Shown here: piece by piece, positions 9,089 to 17,485 of the stretch | Numbering within the stretch: position 1 is the first letter of the stretch | Layout of the letters: every line of letters starts with the position of its first letter | Notes under the pieces: model-generated | Told to the model about the DNA's origin: nothing | Database searches by the model: none | The model's input: the letters and a program-made list of their open reading frames with translations, nothing else | Program-made: the position numbers and the translations under genes | Origin: JAXMAR01 sp046350295 | GTDB lineage: Bacteria; Planctomycetota; Planctomycetia; Gemmatales; Gemmataceae | Direction of reading: 5' to 3' | Length of the DNA stretch: 49,159 nt | Assembly (NCBI GenBank): GCA_046350295.1 | Contig: JAXMAR010000054.1 | Location: forward strand, 1 to 49,159

Positions 9089-9604
9089 TCACTTTGCCTT
9101 CGCTTCGATGGCCTTGAGCGCCCGGCCGAAAGACTCTCGGTAGATCGCGTTCGTGCCGAAGTTATCGAGGAAGGTCGTGGTCTTGTTGAAGAGGAAGTAG
9201 CTGTTGAAGTTGTAGGCGCCCCAGCCGGACCAGCAATACGGATAGGCGGCGGGGTCCCACAAGTGGTTGAAATCATGCTTGTGATGCATGAAGGTGTCGA
9301 GGGAGAGTCCGACGCGGTCCCCCTGCCGGGTGACGACGCGAGCGGACAGGGCGTTGCGGCGCAGCCGGGCGTCGACGTCCTTCACCAACGCCGCGCGCTC
9401 CTTCTTGTCCTTTACCGCGTCGTGCAGGGGCCGAAGGCCGACGAGAAAGGCGGGGCGGGCCTGGCCGGCGAGCTTGATTTCGAGGTCGTCGAAGTCCTTG
9501 AAGGCGACGAGCTCGGCGCCTTCCCAGGGGGAGGTTACTTCGGCAGGCGCCGCATGCGAGGCGAGCAGGAGCAAGCAGGTTGCGAGGGCGGCGAAGGGAC
9601 GCAT
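9089..9604 (-). CDS. Secreted protein of unknown function
   Basis: A 171-residue protein with a signal peptide (RPFAALATCLLLLASHAAPA); a longer start at 9646 would add 14 residues before the signal, which is unlikely. The body has two parts: a beta-rich segment, AELVAFKDFDDLEIKLAGQ ... LVGLRP, faintly like a nuclease-type OB fold, and an aromatic His-rich segment MHHKHDFNHLWDPAAYPYCW. No catalytic set is recognised. It is the first gene of the probable operon with the WD40 and hydrolase genes. Confidence 0.7.
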   Translation of the reverse strand: MRPFAALATCLLLLASHAAPAEVTSPWEGAELVAFKDFDDLEIKLAGQARPAFLVGLRPLHDAVKDKKERAALVKDVDARLRRNALSARVVTRQGDRVGLSLDTFMHHKHDFNHLWDPAAYPYCWSGWGAYNFNSYFLFNKTTTFLDNFGTNAIYRESFGRALKAIEAKAK

Positions 9605-9683
9605 GGCTGCGTTCGGGATAAGGTGGAGCCGCTGGAATGGCGGCACGTCAAGGCGCCACTGCTGAGATTATAGCGGCTTGCGC

Positions 9684-10883
9684 TCAAGCGCTCAAACGCC
9701 GCCTTTTTCGGGCGGCCACGTCGTGGAAAACCTCGAGCATCTGCTGGTAATGCCGCTCGAAGTTCCACTGTGCCGAGGTGCGCCGCGCCGCCTCGGCGCA
9801 GAGGCGGCGGCGGGCGGGGTCGAGCATCTGGAGGAGGGACCAGGCGAGGCGCTCGGCATCGTGCGGGTCGTCGATGACGAAGCCTTCCTGCAAGGGGTGC
9901 AGCAGTTCGGCGGCGCCGTTGAAGCGTGAGGTGATGACGGGCAGGTCGCACGCGAGCGCTTCGAGCACGACCAGCGAGCAGGGATCGTAGAAGGTGGGAT
10001 GGACGAGGAAATCCGCGCTGAAGAAAGCGGAGCGGATGTCGCCATAGTCGCCGGCGAAGCGGACGTAATCACGGATGCCGAGGCGCCGGGCCTCGCGCTC
10101 GAACGGGCGCGTGTCATCGTTGCCGCAGACGAGCAGGCGCAGGCGCGGCGGCCGGCCATTGAACTCGGGGCGATCGATGAGGCGGCGCATGGCGTTCAAA
10201 AGAGGCGGCAAGCCCTTGAGACGGGGATTCTTGCCGACGAAGAGGCCAACGACGTGCTCCGGGGCGATCTTCCAGCGTTCGCGCCCCGCGGCGCGAAGGC
10301 GCAAGCGATCGTGCTGCACGAAACGGCCAGGATCGATGGCGCTGGGGACGACGCGGATATCGTCTTCGGAGATGCCGAGATACTCGGCGAAATGGCGGCG
10401 GACCATGTCGCTGTTGACGACGATCTGGCTGTCATACGGGCCGAGATACTGCGTGCGCTCGAGGCGTTTGAAGGACCAGTGGGCGAGGTCGAAGGTCTTG
10501 AGCAAGCGCGTGAGGCCGCGTGTGAGCTTGCTCTTGTGTTTGCGGAGGTTGTGGTCGAATGAGGCCGAGTGCAGGCCGCCGAGGGGATAGAGGATGTCCT
10601 GGCCGAAGGTCTTGTCGAAGCCGATGGTGGCGTCGTGGGCGTGGCCTGCCATCACCCGGAGAGCGCGGCCGGCGAAGCGCCACGGGCGCAGGAAGCGCGG
10701 CCCGCCGACCGGAGCAATCGGGTGGAAGCGCATGCCCTGCGGCAGCGCCTTGGCGTCCCAGCGACAGGCATAGAGGTGCGTCTCGTGCCGGTCGACGGCG
10801 AGGCGGCGGGCGAGGTCGGCGATGTAGGTCTCGCAGCCGCCGCGCTCGGGAAGGACGCTCTCGTAGACGAAGGCGATGTTCAT
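9684..10883 (-). CDS. Glycosyltransferase family 4, WaaG-like
   Basis: A 399-residue GT-B glycosyltransferase. The N-terminal NIAFVYESVLPERGGCETYIADLARRL is the acceptor-side Rossmann start with the GG loop. The C-terminal donor site is PTFYDPCSLVVLEALACDLPVITS followed by FNGAAELL, typical of WaaG (LPS core heptose I glucosyltransferase) and its relatives. Position at the end of a block with hldE, waaF and WaaP-family kinases supports a role in LPS core assembly on the inner face of the cytoplasmic membrane. The donor sugar and acceptor cannot be read from the sequence. Confidence 0.9.
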   Translation of the reverse strand: MNIAFVYESVLPERGGCETYIADLARRLAVDRHETHLYACRWDAKALPQGMRFHPIAPVGGPRFLRPWRFAGRALRVMAGHAHDATIGFDKTFGQDILYPLGGLHSASFDHNLRKHKSKLTRGLTRLLKTFDLAHWSFKRLERTQYLGPYDSQIVVNSDMVRRHFAEYLGISEDDIRVVPSAIDPGRFVQHDRLRLRAAGRERWKIAPEHVVGLFVGKNPRLKGLPPLLNAMRRLIDRPEFNGRPPRLRLLVCGNDDTRPFEREARRLGIRDYVRFAGDYGDIRSAFFSADFLVHPTFYDPCSLVVLEALACDLPVITSRFNGAAELLHPLQEGFVIDDPHDAERLAWSLLQMLDPARRRLCAEAARRTSAQWNFERHYQQMLEVFHDVAARKRRRLSA

Positions 10884-10899
10884 GGCTGGAACAATCCGC

Positions 10900-10982
10900 G
10901 GCGAGCCGGGCGGCGTGAGCCCCCGGAGCGTTCATGCAATGACTGTCATTTTCCTCCGGGGGCTCACGCCGCCCGGCTCGCC
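10900..10982 (-). repeat. Perfect 28-base inverted repeat (CCGGGGGCTCACGCC family)
   Basis: Arms 10900-10927 and 10955-10982 are perfect reverse complements over 28 bases, with a 27-base loop. The right arm encodes the last residues and stop codon of the LPS kinase gene, and the hairpin fills the gap to the glycosyltransferase gene. A single arm of the same family (26 of 28 bases) occurs at 14671-14698. Confidence 0.9.
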
Positions 10983-11986
10983 TGGGATGGTTTCGCCTCC
11001 TTGCGTTTTTGGTTGTGTTGTTCGTACCAGCCGCCGCGCAGGCGGATGAGGCGGGCGAGCAGAGAGCGCCGCCGCGCCGGGGCGATGTAGGCGCGCCAGA
11101 AGCGGAGCCGGTCGCGGGGGGTGACGCCTTCGATGCGGGACGAGTAGAGAAGCTGACCGAGGTCCTTGATCTGCCACCACAGCCGCGCGAGCGGATGATG
11201 GCCGAGGCGGTGGAAGTCGATCATGTGCAAGCGACCGCGCCAGAGCGGGAGGCGCGAGCAATCCTGCTCAGGCAGATAAAAATGGCACAGGTACAGGTCT
11301 TTGTGGAAGTGATGACGATCGTGCAGCAGGCGAGTCAGGCGGGCCATCTCCGCCGCGAGGTCGCGCTTCCACTTTGCGAATGTGTGCGGGTCGAGCCGTC
11401 GCGCCGCGAGGGGCACGGCTTCGTGCAACGGCAGCATGTCGACCAACTCTTCCACGGCGAGAAAGCCGCGCATCTTTCCACCGGGGCCGACATATTCGCC
11501 GACAGCGACCACCTCGGGAACGGGGATGTTTTGCCGTTTGGCCCAGAGCAGATGCCGCGCTTCCTGCCAGCCGGAAGTCCAGGCGAGGCGTGGGAGCAAT
11601 GATGCGAGCAGGCGCCGCCACCAGGAGACGCTCTCGCGACGCTTCAGGTAGACGGAGAGGCGCGGTGCATCGGCGTGGGAGGGCGAGGCTCCCGCCGAGC
11701 CAGGCGTCATCGGGGACAGGATCGGCTCGGCAGGAGCCTCGCCCTCCCGAACGACGCCGTCGCCGGCGCTCAAGATCAAACGGCCAATCGAGCGGCCCTG
11801 CTTGGCGAAGTAGCGATCGGTTACCGGCAAGTCGAAGATGCGCTCGGCCCAGTCGTCCCCCAGCAATTCTTGCCAGTCACGGCGCCAGAGCAGCTTGCGG
11901 CAGCCGCGCCGCAGGCGCGACCACCAGCCGCCTTGGGGTTTTTCCTCGCGCCAGACGTTTCCTTCCGTCCGGGCCGGATTGGTCAT
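10964..11986 (-). CDS. LPS core kinase, WaaP/Kdo-kinase family, with a repeat-derived insert
   Basis: A 340-residue protein kinase-like enzyme of the WaaP/InaA/KdkA family, expected to phosphorylate a core sugar of LPS. Motifs: SVYLKRRE (ATP-binding Lys, about 115), LAVEEL (177-181), HKDLYLCHF with catalytic HKD at 228-230 and MIDFHR with the metal-binding Asp at 257. Residues 80-104 are encoded by a palindromic repeat inserted in frame, and the C-terminal residues come from another repeat. The ATG overlaps the stop of the upstream kinase by 4 bases (ATGA), so translation is coupled. The catalytic set is complete. Confidence 0.88.
   Translation of the reverse strand: MTNPARTEGNVWREEKPQGGWWSRLRRGCRKLLWRRDWQELLGDDWAERIFDLPVTDRYFAKQGRSIGRLILSAGDGVVREGEAPAEPILSPMTPGSAGASPSHADAPRLSVYLKRRESVSWWRRLLASLLPRLAWTSGWQEARHLLWAKRQNIPVPEVVAVGEYVGPGGKMRGFLAVEELVDMLPLHEAVPLAARRLDPHTFAKWKRDLAAEMARLTRLLHDRHHFHKDLYLCHFYLPEQDCSRLPLWRGRLHMIDFHRLGHHPLARLWWQIKDLGQLLYSSRIEGVTPRDRLRFWRAYIAPARRRSLLARLIRLRGGWYEQHNQKRKEAKPSQASRAA
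11677..11748 (-). repeat. Palindromic repeat inside the LPS kinase gene
   Basis: Arms 11677-11701 and 11724-11748 pair at 24 of 25 positions around a 22-base loop. Read on the minus strand it encodes EGEAPAEP ... GSAGASPSH in frame. The flanking protein sequence continues as a normal WaaP-family kinase, so the repeat sits in a surface loop. Confidence 0.9.
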
Positions 11987-13554
11987 CCCACGACCTGCCT
12001 TTCGCCGGGCGGTAGCGCTTCGCTGAGCATGCCGAGCAGAGCGGCGGCTTCCGCGGTCCAGCGTTGCCGACCCACGTAGGTGCGAACCAACTCGGTGAGA
12101 GCGTTTTCCGTCCAGTGCAAGGGCGCTTCGTGCCCGACCCAATGCAGGTCTTGCAGCAGCCGTTGCTCGGCGGGGAGCTTGCTGCGCTGGATGCCTTCCA
12201 GACGCAGGAAGACCAGCTCTCCCTCGTCCTCGTCCTCGCCCATGACGCCCCATTGCGCGGTAGGCCGGAACGGGGACTGCTTGAGGCCGTAACCCGCTTC
12301 GTGCATCTGGCGCAGGAATCGGCCGAGAAGCGCGGGGAACCAGGGTTGCATGTCGACGTCCGGCGCTTCTTCGAGAGGCCGCGCCTCTTCGGATGGCTCG
12401 ACCAGCAGGAACGAGTATTTGCCGCCGCTGGGCAGGTCGCGATGGCCGACGGCGAGCAAGCGCGGGCCGCGCAGACCGAAGCGCTGGAGGCGAATCAGAG
12501 CGCCGACCTGCTCGAACTCGGGCGAGGGGAAGCCGGTCTTGCGGGCGCCCGGCAGCGAGCGCAACAGCGAGGGGGTGAACCAGCGGCGCGTCAGGCGCAG
12601 CTCGCGGTTGTCTTGCGGAATAATGACTTCTTCGAGCGCGGGGAGGCGTGCGGGGGGCAGCGGCATGTGGAGCCAGGCCGGGGCCTGGCCGCCGGTTTCC
12701 TTCCAGAAATCGAGCGTCATCGTCAGCGCTTCGCCGTCGACCCAGATGAGGTTCTGGGCCAGGTGCGGGAGCGGTAGTTGCCTGAGTTCGCGAATGCGGC
12801 GCTTGCTCAGAAGCGACGCCGCCATGCCCTCGACGGTCCGCGCCATCTGCAGGATGTTCGGCAGCTCGACACCGGCGTTTTTGCGATACTCGCGCAGGCA
12901 CGCCAGGCGATCGTCAGGCGAGGCCAGCTCATCGGCCAGGGTCGCATGGAGGGAGGCAAGATCGCGGCAACGCTGCTGAAAGCTCAGGCGGCGCACTTGC
13001 TTTGCCAGTTGCCAGTCGAGGAAGGCGAAGCGATACCCGTCGTTCTCTTGCCGGAGCAAGACGTGCTTGGCATAAAGCTCCGGGTGGCGGAAGCCGGCGG
13101 CGTGCAAGCGGGCGATTTCTCTGCCGATCGCCTTGGAAACCTTGCGCCGCTGCCGCGGAAAAGCCTTGGCGTACTTGCGCAGGTCGGCCATGTCGAGGTT
13201 TTCGATGAGCAGGAACGCCTGCCCCGCGTCTTCGCCGTAAGCGAGCACGCGCGGACAGCCGATTCCCGCCGTCCGCGCCGCCTGAAGGACTTTTCCCTCG
13301 CGCACCGACTTGGAAACCCAGCCGCAGCCGGCCCAGACACCGGCGAGGCGGTCGCGGAAGCGGACGCGATGCTCTTTCTTGAGGTAAGCGACGATCGGCG
13401 CTCCGGACTCGCGGATCAACTCGACGCGGCGGACGTGCCGGTCGGGATGCCCGCACAGGATGACGCCTTGCAACGCGAGGAAATCGCCGGCGTGCTCCAG
13501 GCCGAGGCTGCGCAGGTCTTCTTCATATTCCGGGTCGATCCAGGTCCAGCTCAT
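11983..13554 (-). CDS. Two-domain WaaP/Kdo-kinase family protein, probably partly inactive
   Basis: A 523-residue protein with two kinase-like halves. The first has IVAYLKKEHRVRFRDRL (Lys at about 59), REGKVLQAARTAGIGCPRVLAYGE, LLIENL and LDWQLAKQ, but its catalytic HxD is HPEL (157-160), with Glu where Asp is expected. The second half, from about 330, repeats the N-lobe pattern (ELRLTRRWFTPSL, GALIRLQRFGLRGPRLLAVG, FLLVE) but lacks the catalytic HxD. It may be a regulator or a sugar kinase with altered chemistry. Its start shares one base with the stop of the waaF-type gene (TGATG), and its end overlaps the next kinase by 4 bases. Confidence 0.82.
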   Translation of the reverse strand: MSWTWIDPEYEEDLRSLGLEHAGDFLALQGVILCGHPDRHVRRVELIRESGAPIVAYLKKEHRVRFRDRLAGVWAGCGWVSKSVREGKVLQAARTAGIGCPRVLAYGEDAGQAFLLIENLDMADLRKYAKAFPRQRRKVSKAIGREIARLHAAGFRHPELYAKHVLLRQENDGYRFAFLDWQLAKQVRRLSFQQRCRDLASLHATLADELASPDDRLACLREYRKNAGVELPNILQMARTVEGMAASLLSKRRIRELRQLPLPHLAQNLIWVDGEALTMTLDFWKETGGQAPAWLHMPLPPARLPALEEVIIPQDNRELRLTRRWFTPSLLRSLPGARKTGFPSPEFEQVGALIRLQRFGLRGPRLLAVGHRDLPSGGKYSFLLVEPSEEARPLEEAPDVDMQPWFPALLGRFLRQMHEAGYGLKQSPFRPTAQWGVMGEDEDEGELVFLRLEGIQRSKLPAEQRLLQDLHWVGHEAPLHWTENALTELVRTYVGRQRWTAEAAALLGMLSEALPPGERQVVG

Positions 13555-14636
13555 CACGATGCCCTTCTCTGAAGAATGTGTTCCTGCGCCGGGGATTGGC
13601 GATGCGGTAGTTGACGGGCGAGCAGAGCTGAGGCGGCGGCGAAAACTTCCGCCGGCGTCAGCTCGCGCATGCACTGATGATGCCCCTGCGGGCAGACGCG
13701 CTGCTGGCACGGTCCGCACGGGACTTTCTTCTGCACGTGAACGGCCTTGTCGAAGTAGGTTTCGGTCCAGGCGATGTGCGTCGGGCCGAACAACGTCACG
13801 ACCGGGCGCTCGAAGGCGGCGGCGAAATGGCGCGGCCCACTGTCGGTGGTGACAAGCAACTGACAACGACGCACGAGCGCCTTGGTCAAGCCGAGGGACA
13901 ACGGCTGATCCGCCACGTGGTGGATAGCCGGATGCGCGGCCAGCGCGGCGATCTGCCGGGCCATGTCGCGCTCGCCGGGGCCGCAGAGCACGAGGATGGA
14001 GGCGTGGCGCTGCTCGGCCAGGTCGCGGGCCAGCGTGGCGAAAGACTCGGCGTACCAGTGCTTGGCCGAGCCGAACGCGGCGCCGGGATTGAGGCAGATC
14101 AAGTCGCGTGACGGGTCGATTTCGAGAGCGGCGAGGGCGGAGTCAGCGGCGGCTTCGTCTGTCGCCGTCGTGAACAGCTCGAGGCGATGCCCCGGCCAGG
14201 GCGTCCCGGCGGTCATGGCGAGGCGGTTGTAGTCGTCGATGATCGGCGTGGGTTGATAGCCGCCGTCGGCGTCGCGCACGGGATCGAGGCCGTCGGTCAG
14301 GAGCCCGCCGCGGAGGTAGCGGCGAAAGCCGATGCGGCGTTTGCATTTCCCGAGCCAGGCGGCGAGGGCGACGCGAAAGCTGTTGGGAAAGAGTACCGCG
14401 ACGTCAACCTGCTCGCGGCGGAGCTTCCAGGCGACGCCGGGCCAACCCTGCGACCAGGCGCGGCGGTCGAGAAACATGAGATCGTCAAACCAGGGGGCGC
14501 CGTCGAACACGTCCGCGACATAGGGGCGACAGACGCCGATGAGCTTACCGGTCGCGAGCGCGCGGAGAGCCCGGATGGCCGGCGTGGCCATCACGGCGTC
14601 CCCGATCCAGTTGGGCAGGAAGGCTGCGACGTTCAT
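13554..14636 (-). CDS. waaF: LPS heptosyltransferase II, GT9 family
   Basis: A 360-residue GT9 enzyme that transfers L-glycero-D-manno-heptose from the ADP-sugar to the growing LPS inner core at the cytoplasmic membrane. It starts with the family signature FLPNWIGDAVMATPAIRALR, and has NPGAAFGSAKHWY, the donor-site VTTDSGPRHFAAAFERPVVTLFGPT and the late KVPCGPCQQRVCPQGHHQCM segment. It directly precedes, with one-base overlap, a WaaP-family kinase gene and follows hldE, the enzyme that makes its donor precursor. The exact acceptor (Hep I or other) is inferred. Confidence 0.9.
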   Translation of the reverse strand: MNVAAFLPNWIGDAVMATPAIRALRALATGKLIGVCRPYVADVFDGAPWFDDLMFLDRRAWSQGWPGVAWKLRREQVDVAVLFPNSFRVALAAWLGKCKRRIGFRRYLRGGLLTDGLDPVRDADGGYQPTPIIDDYNRLAMTAGTPWPGHRLELFTTATDEAAADSALAALEIDPSRDLICLNPGAAFGSAKHWYAESFATLARDLAEQRHASILVLCGPGERDMARQIAALAAHPAIHHVADQPLSLGLTKALVRRCQLLVTTDSGPRHFAAAFERPVVTLFGPTHIAWTETYFDKAVHVQKKVPCGPCQQRVCPQGHHQCMRELTPAEVFAAASALLARQLPHRQSPAQEHILQRRAS

Positions 14637-14670
14637 GCGCTTGTTGCGGTTCGCGTTTTCGGCGCACTAC

Positions 14671-14698
14671 TCCGGGGGCTTACGCCACCCGGCTCGCC
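14671..14698 (-). repeat. Single repeat arm of the 28-base family
   Basis: This 28-base stretch matches the right arm at 10955-10982 at 26 of 28 positions. No partner arm is nearby, so it is a solitary copy. It fills the gap between hldE and waaF. Confidence 0.8.
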
Positions 14699-14707
14699 TT
14701 GTCGTTT

Positions 14708-16195
14708 TCACGCGGCCCGCATCTTGTCGATCAGGCTCGTGGTCGAGAAGCCGTGGGCCAGGCGTGCCAGATGGACGCGGCCGCCGTACGACTCGACGAA
14801 GCGCGAGCCGACGACTTCGTCCTTGCGGTAATCGGCGCCCTTCACCAACACATCGGGGCGCACGGCTTCGATCAAGCGCTGGGGGGTGGCTTCATCAAAG
14901 ACGACGATGTAATCCACGGCGCTGAGGCCGGACAGCACCAGGGCGCGGGCCGCGAGCGGCTGAAGTGGGCGGCTGGGTCCCTTGAGCGCGCGGACGCTGC
15001 TGTCGCTGTTGAGGCCGACGACCAGCAGATCCGCCTGGGCGCGGGCCTCCTGTAAGTATTGCACATGGCCGGCATGGAGTACATCGAAGCAGCCGTTGGT
15101 GAACGCGATGCGCTGCTCCAAACGCCGCCTGTGCTCGAGCTCGAAGCGCAGGATATCGAGGGTAACGACTTTGCCGGGGGTGTCCGCGTGCGTTCCGGAG
15201 CCGCTCTGCACGATGTCGCGCAAAAGCTCGTCGCGCGTGACGGTGGCGACGCCGATCTTTTCCACCTCCAAACCGCCCGCGATGTTGCCCAGGGCGATGG
15301 CCAGCTCGTAGTCGGCGCCTGCCGCCAGCGCCATGCCGAGGACGCTCAGGACCATGTCGCCGGCGCCGGTGATGTCGTAGACCTGTCGCGGCCGGGTCGG
15401 GATCAGCTTGCGCGCGCCGTCGCGCTGCCGCAGGAACATGCCGTCCTTGTCGAGGGTGACGATCGACGCTTCGAGGTCGAGCGATTCCTGGAGCTGCCGC
15501 GCCGCCTCCTCGATCTGCCCCATCGAATCGAGCTTGCGACCGGTCGCCAACCCCGCCTCCAGGCGGTTCGGCGTGATGGCGGAGCAGCCGTGGTACTTGC
15601 GGTAGTCGTGGCCGCGGATCGGATCGGCCAGGACGCGGAGATTGAGGCGGCGGGCGGCGTCGATCACCGCGGCGAGCAGGGCCGGGGTGCAGACGCCCTT
15701 GTCGTAGTCGCTGATGAGGACGATGTCGGCCTTGCGGACCAGCGACGCGGCGACGCTTTGCAGTTGCGTTTCCACCGCCCCCGTTATCGCTTGCCGTTGT
15801 TCGTAATCGACGCGGATCATCTGCTGCGGATGGCGATGCTGGGCCCGGCCGATGTAGCGCTCCTTGACGGTGGTCGGCCGGTCAGGATCGGTGACGACGC
15901 CTTCGTGGTCGATGCCGTGATCGGTGAGCAGTTGACGGACGCGGCCGCCGTCGACATCGGGGCCGACAACGCCGGCGAGCGAGACCCTGGCCCCGAGAGC
16001 GCGGAGCATGGTCGCGACACTGGAGGCGCCGCCGAGACGTTCCTCGCGGCGATCGGCGCGGAGCAGGATGACCGGCGCCTCCTGGCTGATGCGCTCGGCG
16101 TCACCCCACACGTAGCGGTCGAGCATCAGGTCGCCGACGACCAGGACACGCGGCTCGCCGAGGTTCTGTACCAGATCGATCAGGTCCGCCGACAT
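14708..16195 (-). CDS. hldE: Bifunctional heptose 7-phosphate kinase / heptose 1-phosphate adenylyltransferase
   Basis: A 495-residue two-domain cytosolic enzyme making ADP-heptose for LPS. Domain I (about 1-335) is a PfkB/ribokinase fold with VVGDLMLDRYVWGDAERIS near the start, a GGASSV loop and the catalytic DITGAGDMVLSVLGM. Domain II (about 350-495) is a cytidylyltransferase-like domain with FTNGCFDVLHAGHVQYL and the closing STTSLIDKMR. The ATG was chosen at the beginning of homology. Upstream is a deoxyhypusine-synthase-like gene; downstream the waaF-type gene uses the product. A gmhA or gmhB gene is not in the window. Confidence 0.95.
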   Translation of the reverse strand: MSADLIDLVQNLGEPRVLVVGDLMLDRYVWGDAERISQEAPVILLRADRREERLGGASSVATMLRALGARVSLAGVVGPDVDGGRVRQLLTDHGIDHEGVVTDPDRPTTVKERYIGRAQHRHPQQMIRVDYEQRQAITGAVETQLQSVAASLVRKADIVLISDYDKGVCTPALLAAVIDAARRLNLRVLADPIRGHDYRKYHGCSAITPNRLEAGLATGRKLDSMGQIEEAARQLQESLDLEASIVTLDKDGMFLRQRDGARKLIPTRPRQVYDITGAGDMVLSVLGMALAAGADYELAIALGNIAGGLEVEKIGVATVTRDELLRDIVQSGSGTHADTPGKVVTLDILRFELEHRRRLEQRIAFTNGCFDVLHAGHVQYLQEARAQADLLVVGLNSDSSVRALKGPSRPLQPLAARALVLSGLSAVDYIVVFDEATPQRLIEAVRPDVLVKGADYRKDEVVGSRFVESYGGRVHLARLAHGFSTTSLIDKMRAA

Positions 16196-16222
16196 GAGAT
16201 CTCTTCTCCGTAGCAGGCACAT

Positions 16223-16283
16223 TCCGTGTGCCGTCCGCCTGGTCAGAAAACCGAAAGTGCGACGTTTCGTTACGGCACACGGA
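16223..16283. repeat. 12-base inverted repeat between hldE and the DHS-like gene
   Basis: TCCGTGTGCCGT (16223-16234) and its exact complement (16272-16283) flank a 37-base loop. The left side also contains a smaller palindrome, GGCAC...GTGCC. It lies in the 98-base gap upstream of hldE. Confidence 0.65.
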
Positions 16284-16293
16284 GGGCGCCTAC

Positions 16294-17319
16294 CTACGCG
16301 GCCGTCGCGACGGGTTCGTGGCGCTTCTTCGCCAGCTCGCAGGCGACGGCGGCGTGCAGGAGCGGCAGCATCACTTCGTGGTAACCGATCAGCTCGATGC
16401 CTTCACAGGAGGGCCGCTCGAGGACGTTGACGCGGGAGCGGTACTGGGCCTGCTTGTCGAGGTTGACGGTGACCAGGCCGTCAAGGTTATGGCCGAAGTT
16501 GTTGACGACGGAGACCGCCTTGACGAAAACCTCGGGCATGATGACCGCCGAGCCGAGGTTCATCCAGACGCCGTGCTGCATGGAGGCGACGACGGAGCAG
16601 AGGCGGCGGAAATCGACGAGGGACGCTTCCCCCAGGCAGGCGCCGGAGACGTGGGGGTGCATGTGGACGATGTCGGTGCCGAGGGCGACGTGAATGGTGC
16701 AGGGGACGCCGGCGTGATAGCAGGCGAGGACGAGGCTGGCGTCGGGATGATCGCAGCCGACATCGTGCAGATGTTTGCCCAGAGCGGCGCCCAGCCCCAT
16801 CTCGTTCTCGGCCCCGACGCGTGCGGCGACCGCGAAGGCGTCTGCCGTCTCGCGCACCATGCCGAATTGCCCGTTCGGCAACTGCGCGGTCACGTTCTCG
16901 CTGGTCTTGCCGGCGAGCGCCAGCTCGAAATCGTGGATCGCCGCCGAGCCGTTCATGGCGACGCCCTTGATCAGCCCCTGCTTGACCCAGTCGATGAGGT
17001 ACGGGGCGCAGCCGGTCTTGATGACGTGCCCCCCCAGGCCGATGGCGACAGTCCGGCCTTCGCGCTTCGCCCTCGCCAGGTGCTGCGCGACGCGGCGGAC
17101 GTCGTTGGCCCCGAGCTGGCGCGGCAGGCTGCTCAGCCAATCATGCATCGAGGTCTCGGGACCGACCAGCCGGCCGAGGTCGTCGTGGAACACCTTGGAG
17201 GGACGCGAGACGAGGTCATAGGTGACGAGGCCGCTCAGGTCGTAAGGCCGCATCGGCTCGAGGGCCGGATGATGCGGAGCGTGTAACGTGGGATGGCAAC
17301 CGGCGGCTTGGTCGGACAT
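16294..17319 (-). CDS. Deoxyhypusine-synthase-like protein linked to LPS genes
   Basis: A 341-residue protein with the fold signature of the deoxyhypusine synthase family: VAIGLGGHVIKTGCAPYLIDWVKQG, VAMNGSAAIHDFELALAGKTSE and TIHVALGTDIVHMHPH. True deoxyhypusine synthases modify eIF5A of archaea and eukaryotes using spermidine and NAD; bacteria lack that substrate, and the active-site lysine motif (GGGxPKH) is not present here. The C-terminal GVWMNLGSAVIMPEVFVKA and NVLERPSCEG are particular to the bacterial branch. Being upstream of hldE in the same direction suggests a role in heptose or core metabolism, which is inference from context. Confidence 0.75.
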   Translation of the reverse strand: MSDQAAGCHPTLHAPHHPALEPMRPYDLSGLVTYDLVSRPSKVFHDDLGRLVGPETSMHDWLSSLPRQLGANDVRRVAQHLARAKREGRTVAIGLGGHVIKTGCAPYLIDWVKQGLIKGVAMNGSAAIHDFELALAGKTSENVTAQLPNGQFGMVRETADAFAVAARVGAENEMGLGAALGKHLHDVGCDHPDASLVLACYHAGVPCTIHVALGTDIVHMHPHVSGACLGEASLVDFRRLCSVVASMQHGVWMNLGSAVIMPEVFVKAVSVVNNFGHNLDGLVTVNLDKQAQYRSRVNVLERPSCEGIELIGYHEVMLPLLHAAVACELAKKRHEPVATAA

Positions 17320-17485
17320 GCGCCCCTCCTTGGGTCTTGGTCCGGGAACGATTTGTCGACATCGCGGGCAGAACCGGGTAGCGATTTATAGTCGGGCGGC
17401 CGAAAACCAGTCAATTACAGAAAAGAGACGCGTGGCTTGGGGCTATTGAGCGATTACAATGGAGGCGTCGCATGCAAGTTGGGTG

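Noticed and set aside
15059..16213. A 384-codon plus-strand frame opposite hldE
   Set aside because: Shadow of hldE, with no recognisable protein domain.
16228..17286. A 352-codon plus-strand frame opposite the DHS-like gene
   Set aside because: Shadow; the minus-strand protein has clear family motifs.
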